A stretch of 10,997 nt of DNA from Bacteroidia bacterium (GTDB lineage Bacteria; Bacteroidota; Bacteroidia; Bacteroidales; Paludibacteraceae). This document shows, one piece after another, positions 5,348-10,997 of the stretch. The stretch lies in assembly GCA_021152555.1 (NCBI GenBank), contig JAGKVE010000062.1, positions 1 to 10,997 of the forward strand, in the 5' to 3' direction. The notes below the pieces were generated by a model, which was not told the DNA's origin, searched no databases, and was given only the letters and a program-made list of their open reading frames with translations. Position 1 is the first letter of the stretch. Every line of letters begins with the position of its first letter. The translations under genes were made by a program, and so were the position numbers.

Positions 5348-5759
5348 CATATTGCGTGACCAGAGAGTAATGGAATTTGTCCGTTTTTGCATCGTAGGTG
5401 CAATTGCGATGGGGTTACATTACGCCATATATCTGTTCCTCCTTTGGTTAATGGGATTGGATTGGTCTGCCGGTAATGGCGCGGATTGGCGCGCTACATT
5501 GGCTTATACCATAGGATATGTCATTGCATTGGCGGCTAATATGCTATTAACTGCGCGGTTCACTTTCCGAGAGCGACTCAGTATTAAGCGCGGCGGAGGT
5601 TTTCTTCTTAGTCACGCTATCAATTATGTATTGGAAATCGGATTGCTAAATCTGTTTTTGGCGCTTCATTGCGCCGAATGGTTATCGCCGCTATTAGTGC
5701 TACTGATATCAGTGCCGGTAAACTTCATATTGGTTCGAACTGCATTTAAGAAACTGTGA
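5331..5759 (+). CDS. gtrA: GtrA family membrane protein (proposed polyprenyl-phosphate sugar flippase)
   Basis: This protein of 142 residues has four membrane helices and the GtrA/DPMS pattern: EFVRFCIVGAIAMGLHYAIY (15-34), then YTIGYVIALAANMLLTARFTF (helix 2 and its conserved N and F residues), LLSHAINYVLEIGLL, and a last helix ending PVNFILVRTAFKK. GtrA proteins are thought to move polyprenyl-phosphate-linked sugars across the inner membrane. The ATG at 5331 is chosen; a TTG at 5301 in the same frame would add ten residues and enlarge the overlap with the upstream gene from 17 to 47 bases. A stretch in the second loop (DWSAGNGADWRATL) is slightly longer than is usual. The overlap suggests coupling to the GT-C-like gene. 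A 7-bp repeat array follows the stop codon directly. Confidence 0.88.
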   Translation: MKRINDILRDQRVMEFVRFCIVGAIAMGLHYAIYLFLLWLMGLDWSAGNGADWRATLAYTIGYVIALAANMLLTARFTFRERLSIKRGGGFLLSHAINYVLEIGLLNLFLALHCAEWLSPLLVLLISVPVNFILVRTAFKKL

Positions 5760-5760
5760 G

Positions 5761-5846
5761 AATGTGGAATGAGTAATGTGGAATGTGGAATGTGTAATGT
5801 GTAATGTGGAAAGTGAAAACTGACGACTGAATGCTGACAACTAACA
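5761..5846. repeat. Heptamer arrays (AATGTGG, then AACTGAC type) between gtrA and the deacetylase
   Basis: Seven units of AATGTGG or close variants run from 5761 to 5809. They are followed by AAAGTGA and then by units such as AACTGAC, TGCTGAC and AACTAAC, still in 7-bp phase, up to about 5846. The array begins one base after the gtrA stop and includes the ATG used here for the deacetylase (5831). A perfect AATGTGG array has no stop codon in the forward frames. Confidence 0.88.
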
Positions 5847-6637
5847 ACAAATATGTAATGCTATCCTTCGATACGGAGGAGTTTGATATACCGCGTGAGC
5901 AGGGCAGGATAATACCCTTGGAGGAGAAAATTCGTGTATCGGAAGAAGGAACCAACCGGATACTGGATATTTTGCAATCCGAAGGCGTACATGCAACCTT
6001 CTTTTGCACCACAACGCTGCTGCTCAATGCGCCGGAGTTGGGTCAACGTATCATCAACGAGGGGCATGAGATGGCTTCGCACGGGTGCGATCATGCCAAT
6101 CCGCAGCCGGAGCACGTGATTGAGTCGAAGAAGAGACTGGAGAAAAATTTCGGTGTCCGGATTCACGGGTATCGCCAGCCGCGCATGTTCGCCGTAGATA
6201 ACAATACGCTGAAAAACGAGGGATATAGCTATAATAGCAGTCTGAATCCCGCATTTATCCCCGGACGGTATATGCACCTGACGGATAGCCGGGTGCCGTT
6301 CATGAAAGATGGCATTTTGCAGATACCCGCCTCGGTAACGCCATGGCTTCGATTTCCGCTTTTCTGGCTCTCAGAGCACCATCTGCCGATGTGGCTGTAT
6401 GAGAGGCTCGTGAAGCGAACGCTGCGGCATGACGGTTTTTTCAATACCTATTTCCATCCGTGGGAGTTTGTGAAGATATGGGGCGTGCCGGAATATGGCG
6501 TGCCGTATATTATCGGCCATAATGCCGGCGAACCTATGCAAAAGCGGTTGCGCCATTTGATCCGGACACTCCAATCCGAGGGGGCAGAGTTTATAACGTA
6601 TAATGAATTTGCGGAGATAGTTAAAAGTCAAAAGTAA
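5831..6637 (+). CDS. Polysaccharide deacetylase family protein (NodB homology)
   Basis: The 268-residue product would remove acetyl groups from an N-acetylated sugar in a metal-dependent reaction (CE4 superfamily). Visible motifs are SFDTEEFD (12-19, first acidic motif), HATFFCT (54-60), EMASHGCDH (80-88, the H-x-x-x-H metal-binding motif, H84 and H88), YRQPRM (114-119) and YFHPWEF (207-213, with the late catalytic histidine). There is no signal peptide, so it may act on a lipid-linked intermediate in the cytoplasm, as proposed for similar locus-encoded deacetylases. The start is uncertain: ATG 5831 lies inside the 7-bp array, so the first six residues (MLTTNN) are repeat-derived; ATG 5858, in the same frame at residue 10, is an alternative. 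The last codons and the TAA also lie in a second 7-bp array (6623-6657). Its role is probably modification of the same glycan. Confidence 0.88.
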   Translation: MLTTNNKYVMLSFDTEEFDIPREQGRIIPLEEKIRVSEEGTNRILDILQSEGVHATFFCTTTLLLNAPELGQRIINEGHEMASHGCDHANPQPEHVIESKKRLEKNFGVRIHGYRQPRMFAVDNNTLKNEGYSYNSSLNPAFIPGRYMHLTDSRVPFMKDGILQIPASVTPWLRFPLFWLSEHHLPMWLYERLVKRTLRHDGFFNTYFHPWEFVKIWGVPEYGVPYIIGHNAGEPMQKRLRHLIRTLQSEGAEFITYNEFAEIVKSQK

Positions 6638-6657
6638 AACGTCAAGAGTTATAAGAT
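6623..6657. repeat. Heptamer array AAAAGTC across the deacetylase stop codon
   Basis: Units AAAAGTC (6623-6629), AAAAGTA (6630-6636), AAACGTC, AAGAGTT and ATAAGAT form a diverging 7-bp array that ends exactly at the ATG of the GtrB-like gene. It encodes the deacetylase end VKSQK and supplies its TAA (6635-6637). The last unit ATAAGAT may be coincidental. Confidence 0.7.
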
Positions 6658-7590
6658 ATGAAATTAATGATGGTAATACCGTGCTATAACGAAGAACTCG
6701 TTTTACACGAAACAACCCGCCAATTAACGGAAGTGCTTGAGGCAATACAATCCAAAAAGAAGATTGATGATTGGTCGGTTGTATATGTCGATGATGGCAG
6801 CAAGGATTCTACATGGTCCATAATCGTATCTCAATCGGAGGCGGATTCCCATGTGCATGGCATCAAGTTAGCGCATAATGTAGGCCATCAGTTCGCGTTA
6901 TGGGCCGGATATGAGTATGCTGTCGGTAAAGCAGACGCGGTAGTATCAATGGATGCGGACTTGCAGCATGATATCCATTCTATTGAAGATATGGTGGATA
7001 AATATAACGAAGGATATGAGGTTGTTTACGGGGTCCGTAATGATAGGAAAACAGACGGATGGATTAAGAAACAAACGGCATTAGGCTTCTATCGTTTGAT
7101 GCAATGGATGGGAGTGGATATTATCAAGAATCATGCTGACTATCGTTTGCTTGGTAGCCATGCGCTTGAGGCATTGGTAGCATATCCCGAACGAAATTTG
7201 TTTATCCGCGGATTGGTCAGAACCTTGGGCTTTCGGGAGACCGAAGTGTATTTTGACGTCAAAGAGCGCTTTGCGGGTAATAGCAAATACTCTATGCGGA
7301 AGATGCTTAATTTCGCAGTTGACGGTATTACTTCGTTTTCGGTGCAGCCCTTACGCCTGATTGCCGGCTTGGGAGTGATAATTGTTTTATTGGCGCTTAT
7401 TGCGGCCATATATGTGTTGGTATCATATTTCATGGGGCGTGCAGTGGCAGGTTGGTCGTCATTGCTGCTCTCTATATGGTTCATCGGTGGCGTACAACTG
7501 CTATCTATCGGCGTCTTGGGGGAGTATATCGGTAAGATATATAAAGAAACCAAACGCCGTCCACGGTATGTGGTGGAGAAGAAAATTTAG
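6658..7590 (+). CDS. gtrB: GtrB/DPM1-like family 2 glycosyltransferase with two C-terminal membrane helices
   Basis: This enzyme of 310 residues would transfer a sugar from a nucleotide sugar to polyprenyl phosphate at the inner leaflet. Motifs in order are VIPCYNEE (6-13), VDDGSKDST (44-52), VSMDADLQHD (96-105, the DXD site), KERFAGNSKYS (about 202-212, matching the R..R..G.SKY motif), and two membrane helices at about 233-256 and 267-285, followed by GVLGEYIGKIYKETKRRPRY, a hallmark of the GtrB/ArnC/DPM1 group. Length is typical (about 310-330). It lies near gtrA and a GT-C-like gene, the classical Gtr trio, although a deacetylase gene separates gtrA from gtrB. No ribosome site is seen; 7-bp repeats lead directly into the ATG. 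The transferred sugar cannot be read from the sequence. Confidence 0.93.
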   Translation: MKLMMVIPCYNEELVLHETTRQLTEVLEAIQSKKKIDDWSVVYVDDGSKDSTWSIIVSQSEADSHVHGIKLAHNVGHQFALWAGYEYAVGKADAVVSMDADLQHDIHSIEDMVDKYNEGYEVVYGVRNDRKTDGWIKKQTALGFYRLMQWMGVDIIKNHADYRLLGSHALEALVAYPERNLFIRGLVRTLGFRETEVYFDVKERFAGNSKYSMRKMLNFAVDGITSFSVQPLRLIAGLGVIIVLLALIAAIYVLVSYFMGRAVAGWSSLLLSIWFIGGVQLLSIGVLGEYIGKIYKETKRRPRYVVEKKI

Positions 7591-7603
7591 ATTGTGATAA
7601 GAA

Positions 7604-8572
7604 ATGCGTAACCCTATTTTTGATATAATGAAGGGGTTAGCATTGCTTTTAATGCTAATCGGTCATATGGCAATCCCAGAAGACGGACTGCTATATGAGT
7701 TGATATATTCTTTCCATATGCCGTTATTCTTCATATTAGCAGGATATTTTGCAAAATCATATGATGAAACAGGGCTTACTTTCGCTCAATTATTTAAAAA
7801 AGATTGTTCACGATTACTTGTGCCATATATAGTTACCGCGTTATTGATATTATTGTTCACAGCGCTGCGTGCATTGCTGAAACATGATATAGCTATTGTG
7901 TGGGACAGGTTCTGTCGTATAGGGTATGTGACGTATGATGCAATCCCATGCTGGTTTTTAATCGCCTTATTATGGAATCGCACTATTTTTCGACCGATTA
8001 TGACATTAAAACGATGGGCATTGCCTGTGGCCATAATAATGTCAGGATTGTCTATTCTTATTGTGCATCATGTAGCGCAAATGCCATTTTGTTTTTTGAC
8101 AGCGATGGGGGCGATGGTATTCTATGCAATCGGATGGTGGTATAAACACTATGGCGCTCCCAAATGGTTAATAGTATTATGTTTCCTATGTTGGCCATAT
8201 ACTATATTCTGCTCTCGGTTAGACTTGTATTTTGTCAGATATGGAATATATCCAATTACTGTTTTAGGGGCATGCGGAGGAACTTATGCTGTATATTGGT
8301 TATGTAAGTATCTATATGAATGGGCTCAGCAAACTAGAATAGGTAATCTGGTAAGTAAAATTTTTATATGGATGGGCGTTAATTCTTTAGTGATTCTATG
8401 TTTTCACTTCTTTGATATTTATTGTTGTTGGATAACAATGATTTTAAAAGGAATGTTTAATATCGAATTGTCATATTGGCCTGCACAATTAATTAGAGAT
8501 GGGTCTGTATTATTGTTTAGTTGGTTGTATGTAACTTATGTGCGCCCCCATATAATACGTATATTAAAATGA
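7604..8572 (+). CDS. Membrane acyltransferase family 3 (O-acetyltransferase, fucose 4-O-acetylase-like)
   Basis: The product is a 322-residue inner-membrane protein with about ten helices. The N-terminus FDIMKGLALLLMLIGH (6-21) carries the catalytic-type GH motif, then FHMPLFFILAGYF (37-49) and a basic loop with SRLLVPY (69-75), all diagnostic of acyltransferase family 3. Such enzymes usually bring an acetyl group to a hydroxyl of a surface sugar. The short length without extra domains and the FHMPLFF segment favour the fucose 4-O-acetylase-like subgroup. It is separated from the GtrB-like gene by 13 bases and overlaps the next GT by 4 bases (ATGA). Its DNA is more AT-rich than its neighbours (for example 8401-8460). 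Unlike the acyltransferase at 188-781, it is intact. Confidence 0.9.
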   Translation: MRNPIFDIMKGLALLLMLIGHMAIPEDGLLYELIYSFHMPLFFILAGYFAKSYDETGLTFAQLFKKDCSRLLVPYIVTALLILLFTALRALLKHDIAIVWDRFCRIGYVTYDAIPCWFLIALLWNRTIFRPIMTLKRWALPVAIIMSGLSILIVHHVAQMPFCFLTAMGAMVFYAIGWWYKHYGAPKWLIVLCFLCWPYTIFCSRLDLYFVRYGIYPITVLGACGGTYAVYWLCKYLYEWAQQTRIGNLVSKIFIWMGVNSLVILCFHFFDIYCCWITMILKGMFNIELSYWPAQLIRDGSVLLFSWLYVTYVRPHIIRILK

Positions 8573-9465
8573 TTTCAGTAGTTATTCCTCTATATAACAA
8601 AGCACAATCGATTGAAGAAACACTTCAGTCGGTGTTAGCACAAACGTATGGCGATTATGAGGTGATTATAGTAGATGATGGCTCAACAGACGGAAGTGGT
8701 GCTATTTGCGATGAGTATCTTCAAGCACAAATCACAAATCACAAATCGTCAATATTGAAGGTTTTCCATCAATCAAACTCTGGGGTTTCTGCCGCTCGTA
8801 ATACAGGTATTAAAGAAGCAAAAGGCGAATATGTAGCATTCTTAGATGCCGATGACTGCTGGGAGCCTGATTTTCTATCAACGATGGCGAAACTCATTAC
8901 TGACTATCCCGAGCGAAGCATCTATGGTCTTGGTTGTGAGCAATTGAAGAGAGGGGAAAGGATTTCGCAACAAGGTGATTTTTATCGCGGTGTTTCTACA
9001 TGGAGTTATGATACGATGGCATTCACCGGCAGTAGTGCTTGCGTAAATAAAGCTGATGCCGTAGCAGCAGGATTATTTGATACCCGAATGACCCATGGAG
9101 AAGATTTGGACATGTGGTGGCGGCTTATGTTGATGCATGGTGGGGCATCTGATAAACGTCCGTATGCGTATTATATACAAGATGCTGAGAATAGGGCGAT
9201 GCACCGCATAGCGCCATTAGAGAAACACATTCCGTATTATACAGAAAAATATGCTGAGGCTCGTGCACAAAATGCAGAATTTAGACTATTCTTCGACACG
9301 GAGATGATTTATCGGTTATATCCCTATTTGTTTGATAGACACTATCGTAAGGAAGTACAAAGAATAGCCAAGTTGTTTGATTATTCACAGCTTAAGTGGA
9401 CTATGCGTTTCCGGATGAAATATCCGTATCTATATCGTATATATCAGAAAATTACAGGAAAATAA
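8569..9465 (+). CDS. Family 2 glycosyltransferase
   Basis: The 298-residue GT-A enzyme begins MISVVIPLYNKAQ, then SVLAQTYGDYEVIIVDDGSTDGS (21-43), SGVSAARNTGI (71-81), FLDADDCWEP (91-100, with the DXD-type acids), and HGEDLDMWWRL (176-186), which carries the ED pair thought to act as catalytic base. It ends in an RMKYPYLYRIY-type helix. The ATG at 8569 is preferred to an in-frame GTG at 8521, because it gives the ATGA overlap with the acyltransferase and starts directly at the first strand. Residues about 53-61 (QAQITNHKSSI region) are encoded by a 7-bp array and lengthen the loop between CDEY and the KVFH strand. The next glycosyltransferase follows after a single base. Donor and acceptor are unknown. 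Confidence 0.92.
   Translation: MISVVIPLYNKAQSIEETLQSVLAQTYGDYEVIIVDDGSTDGSGAICDEYLQAQITNHKSSILKVFHQSNSGVSAARNTGIKEAKGEYVAFLDADDCWEPDFLSTMAKLITDYPERSIYGLGCEQLKRGERISQQGDFYRGVSTWSYDTMAFTGSSACVNKADAVAAGLFDTRMTHGEDLDMWWRLMLMHGGASDKRPYAYYIQDAENRAMHRIAPLEKHIPYYTEKYAEARAQNAEFRLFFDTEMIYRLYPYLFDRHYRKEVQRIAKLFDYSQLKWTMRFRMKYPYLYRIYQKITGK
8722..8756. repeat. In-frame heptamer array AAATCAC inside the GT gene
   Basis: Two exact AAATCAC units (8729-8742) are flanked by CAAGCAC, AAATCGT and CAATATT in the same 7-bp phase. They encode an ITNHKSS peptide right after CDEYLQ. The next glycosyltransferase carries a related but longer array at the same protein position (9624-9679). Confidence 0.8.
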
Positions 9466-9466
9466 C

Positions 9467-10450
9467 ATGAAACTCTCGTTTATCATACCGGTATATAATG
9501 TGGCATCCTATCTTCGCAAATGCGTGGATTCGCTTCTCGCGCAGGATTATGATGACTACGAAATCATCCTCGTAGATGATGGTAGCACGGACGGTTGTGC
9601 GGATATTTGCGATGAGTATGTAAAATCACCAATCACCAATGATCAATCACAAATTACAAATTACAAATCACCAATAATTAGGGTTCTTCATCGTAAGAAC
9701 GGAGGTCTTTCCGCTGCGCGGAATACCGGAATAAAAATGGCACAAGGCGAGTATCTCTGTTTCGTAGATAGCGATGACTACTGGCAGCCGAGTGTGTTGG
9801 GCGGTTTGATGGCGCAGATAGAGCGGGACAATTTGGACGTGCTGCGGTTTAAATATCAGTATGTGCGTAAGGTTGAACGAGTGAATGAGTTCACGAGTGA
9901 AAGTGAATATGAAGTCTTTAATCCCTATAAATCAGACCCATATGCAGGGAATGATTATTCGGAGACGGTAACGGACGGCGTGACGTTTCTCAATACGCGT
10001 ATGAATACGCAGTGTTATGCCTGGGCTTTCATCCTCCGCCGTGATTTAATTATTCGTACACCTTACACCTTACACATTCCACCCGCCCAAGGCGGCTGCC
10101 TATTCACCGAAGGCATCTATTTTGAAGATGTAGATTGGACTCCCCGCATGCTTGTGAACGCAGAGCGAGTGGCGAGCATTAATACTATCGTGTATAACTA
10201 TCTCCAACGAGAGGGGAGTATTACGAATGCGGTCAATCGCGCTAAGCAGCAGAAGGTGCTGGACGATAAAATGCGTTTGGTAGAAGAGATGCTGCGGCAA
10301 TCGCGAGCTCTGCAAGAACAAGGGCAGCCTCGGCATACTTCAGACCACCTGGCACCGTCCTCAGTCCACGCTTCCCACCGTTCTGGCGACGGGCGGGATG
10401 CTCTGGGGCGAGAGCGAGCCGGATCTGGAAAACGCAAAGGCGCAGCTTGA
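9467..10450 (+). CDS. Family 2 glycosyltransferase with artificial or foreign C-terminus
   Basis: Residues 1 to about 280 form a family 2 glycosyltransferase: FIIPVYN (5-11), LVDDGSTDG (35-43), NGGLSAARNTGIK (78-90), CFVDSDDYW (98-106), GIYFEDVDWTPRML (216-229), and YNYLQREGSITN (244-255), the pattern of capsule GTs of the EpsJ/WbbD-like Bacteroidota type. The C-terminus from about residue 281-287 (10307-10327) is unlike this family: it is rich in P, H, S, R and G, and the DNA there encodes a plausible protein end in another frame (10284-10469). The real protein has presumably lost its last 50 or so residues. Two in-frame repeat insertions are present, residues about 53-70 (array at 9624) and about 198-211 (10058-10100). 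It starts one base after the upstream GT. The function of the native gene is solid; the listed end should not be taken as real. Confidence 0.8.
   Translation: MKLSFIIPVYNVASYLRKCVDSLLAQDYDDYEIILVDDGSTDGCADICDEYVKSPITNDQSQITNYKSPIIRVLHRKNGGLSAARNTGIKMAQGEYLCFVDSDDYWQPSVLGGLMAQIERDNLDVLRFKYQYVRKVERVNEFTSESEYEVFNPYKSDPYAGNDYSETVTDGVTFLNTRMNTQCYAWAFILRRDLIIRTPYTLHIPPAQGGCLFTEGIYFEDVDWTPRMLVNAERVASINTIVYNYLQREGSITNAVNRAKQQKVLDDKMRLVEEMLRQSRALQEQGQPRHTSDHLAPSSVHASHRSGDGRDALGRERAGSGKRKGAA
9624..9679. repeat. In-frame heptamer array AATCACC/AATTACA inside the GT gene
   Basis: Eight 7-bp units run without a break from 9624 to 9679. Three are AATCACC (9624, 9631, 9666), two AATTACA (9652, 9659), the rest variants. 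They encode a 7-residue-period peptide, ITNDQSQ then ITNYKSP, between CDEYVKSP and the IRVLH strand. The parent fold usually has only a few residues there. Confidence 0.88.
10058..10100. repeat. In-frame heptamers ACACCTT plus hairpin inside the GT gene
   Basis: Units ACACCTT (10058-10064), ACACCTT (10065-10071) and ACACATT (10072-10078) are followed by a perfect hairpin CCGCC-CAA-GGCGG (10083-10095). The encoded TPYTLHIPPAQGGC lies between RRDLIIR and LFTEGIYFEDV, where related enzymes usually have only a few residues. The reverse complement of the heptamers resembles the AATGTGT array at 5761-5809. Confidence 0.7.
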
Positions 10451-10469
10451 AATATGGAAACTGAGATAA
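10284..10469 (+). CDS. 3' end of an unrecognised gene (5' part missing), start of foreign segment
   Basis: This frame, one base off the glycosyltransferase frame, is open from 10284 to a TAA at 10467-10469. From about 10308 it reads like a natural protein end: KNKGSLGILQTTWHRPQ, then LATGGMLWGESEPDLENA and a final helix ending IWKLR. The TTWH and LW-E features weakly recall ends of glycoside hydrolases, but I do not assign a family. The stop overlaps the ribosome-binding site of the next gene, a normal operon arrangement with the SIS gene at 10481. Residues upstream of about 10308 belong to the glycosyltransferase sequence, so the join lies around 10296-10325. Confidence 0.55.
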   Translation, partial: KRCCGNRELCKNKGSLGILQTTWHRPQSTLPTVLATGGMLWGESEPDLENAKAQLEIWKLR

Positions 10470-10473
10470 GGAG
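10468..10473 (+). promoter_or_regulatory. Strong Shine-Dalgarno site of the SIS gene
   Basis: AAGGAG lies 7 bases before the ATG at 10481. It is the only canonical ribosome site I noticed before any gene in the window; the Bacteroidota-type genes upstream have none. This supports a different origin for the right end. Confidence 0.85.
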
Positions 10474-10480
10474 AAGCGTT

Positions 10481-10997
10481 ATGAAGGACACTACTTTCGG
10501 TTATTATCCGGCTGTAAGGGAAAACCTTGAGCGCGTGGAGCGCGAACAGCTCGCCAACATAAAAAAGGCGGCGGAGCTGATGTTCGACGCCATAAAGAAC
10601 GACAGACTCATCCACGTTTACGGAGGCGGGGGACATACCACCCTTCCCGTGGGGGAGATGTTCTTCCGCGCCGGGGGACTGTGCAATATCGATCCCATAA
10701 TGGAGCCGGCGCTGTCGGTGTTCAATCAGGCGCTGAAGTACCTGGAGCTGGAGCGCACCGAGAATTTCGGGCGGGCGATAGTGAAGTATTACGATCTAAA
10801 AAAGGACGAGCTGCTCATCATCTTCCACAACATCGGCATCAACCCGGCTACCATAGACGCCGCCGACGAAGCGAAAAAGCGCGGCGTCCGCATCGTCGCC
10901 GTATCATCCTCCTACTGGCAGAACGAGATACCGCAGGGCTTTGCCATCCGTCATTCGTCCGGTAAAAACCTCTTCGACTTCGCGGACGTGTGCATAG
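10481..10997 (+). CDS. SIS-domain sugar isomerase-like protein (3' end beyond window)
   Basis: The visible 172 residues begin after a strong AAGGAG site. A helical N-terminus (11-40) is followed by IHVYGGGGHTTLPVGEMFFR (44-63) and AGGL, the phosphosugar-binding GxGxS/T-like loop and the RAGG motif of SIS-domain proteins. LLIIFHNIGINPATIDAADE (111-130), GVRIVAVSSS (135-144) and FAIRHSSGKNLFDFADV (154-170) match the second half of the domain. The pattern is closest to the cytoplasmic sugar isomerase domain proteins formerly called UPF0309 (about 245 residues), which are thought to act on phosphorylated amino sugars. The gene runs off the window, so about 70 residues are missing. Base composition (38 G+C in 60 bases at 10861-10920) and the ribosome site differ from the genes before 10300, suggesting a Firmicutes-like source. 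It has no clear link to the glycan operon. Confidence 0.88.
   Translation, partial: MKDTTFGYYPAVRENLERVEREQLANIKKAAELMFDAIKNDRLIHVYGGGGHTTLPVGEMFFRAGGLCNIDPIMEPALSVFNQALKYLELERTENFGRAIVKYYDLKKDELLIIFHNIGINPATIDAADEAKKRGVRIVAVSSSYWQNEIPQGFAIRHSSGKNLFDFADVCI

Noticed and set aside
5301..5759. Longer GtrA start at TTG 5301
   Set aside because: The ATG at 5331 begins close to the conserved domain, gives a moderate overlap with the upstream gene, and needs no rare start codon.
5861..6277. Minus-strand ORFs under the deacetylase and the other minus-strand ORFs under GT genes
   Set aside because: All are antisense to genes with clear family motifs, and none shows a recognisable domain.
8521..8568. 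Upstream GTG start for the GT at 8569
   Set aside because: The extra residues MVVCNLCAPPYNTYIK are just the acyltransferase end read in another frame; ATG 8569 gives a standard ATGA overlap and a canonical GT2 start.
10681..10965. Plus-strand 94-residue ORF
   Set aside because: It lies in another frame inside the SIS-domain gene, whose frame 10481-10997 carries the family motifs.
1..10997. tRNA or rRNA genes
   Set aside because: I saw no tRNA-like TTCRA arm contexts or rRNA sequence in the spacers; all longer spacers are repeat-filled.

Overview
The window reads as a fragment of a Bacteroidota (probably Bacteroidales) surface-glycan locus, all genes on the + strand, joined near its right end to DNA that looks like it comes from another organism. 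Reasons for Bacteroidota: a TAnnTTTG-type -7 box (TATCTTTG at 1131) with CTTG 20 bases upstream, almost no Shine-Dalgarno sequences before tightly packed genes, AT-rich intergenic DNA, and typical families (family 3 acyltransferases, GtrA/GtrB proteins, family 2 glycosyltransferases, AbiEii-type nucleotidyltransferase, four-helix-bundle protein). From about 10300-10325 to the end the DNA is visibly richer in G+C (38 of 60 bases at 10861-10920), the reading frame changes, and the last gene has a strong AAGGAG ribosome site. I infer a chimeric junction.

Layout. 1-781: the 3' part of a family 3 membrane acyltransferase whose 5' part lies in another frame. 799-852: a 17-codon remnant of a glycosyltransferase start, almost the same as the start of the intact glycosyltransferase at 2979. 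843-2978: an accessory island between these two gene starts. It carries heptamer repeats, CACCATT/hairpin repeats, a 19-bp perfect inverted repeat plus promoter, a two-gene toxin-antitoxin-like pair (87-aa protein and AbiEii-like nucleotidyltransferase), a decayed 36-bp tandem array with palindromic centres, and a four-helix-bundle protein gene. 2979-10300: a compact glycan operon: GT2, polytopic GT-C-like protein, GtrA, polysaccharide deacetylase, GtrB-like GT2, acyltransferase, GT2, GT2. 10284-10997: the 3' end of an unknown gene and the 5' part of a SIS-domain sugar isomerase gene.

How the genes fit together. GtrB (makes a polyprenyl-phosphate sugar), GtrA (proposed flippase) and the multi-spanning GT-C-like protein form a plausible Gtr-type module that would add a sugar on the periplasmic side. 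The three soluble GT2 enzymes would build the repeat unit, and the deacetylase and acyltransferases would modify it. The polymer is inferred, not seen.

The most unusual signal is a family of 7-bp-period arrays. They fill the longer spacers between operon genes, supply the start region of one gene and the stop codon of the same gene, and also occur in frame inside glycosyltransferase genes, twice in the same loop just after the CDEY motif. A perfect stop-free heptamer array encodes the same 7-residue peptide in all three frames, which may explain why coding DNA tolerates it. A second family, CACCATT flanks around hairpins whose stems differ but stay complementary, flanks the island and also appears inside the GT at 2979.
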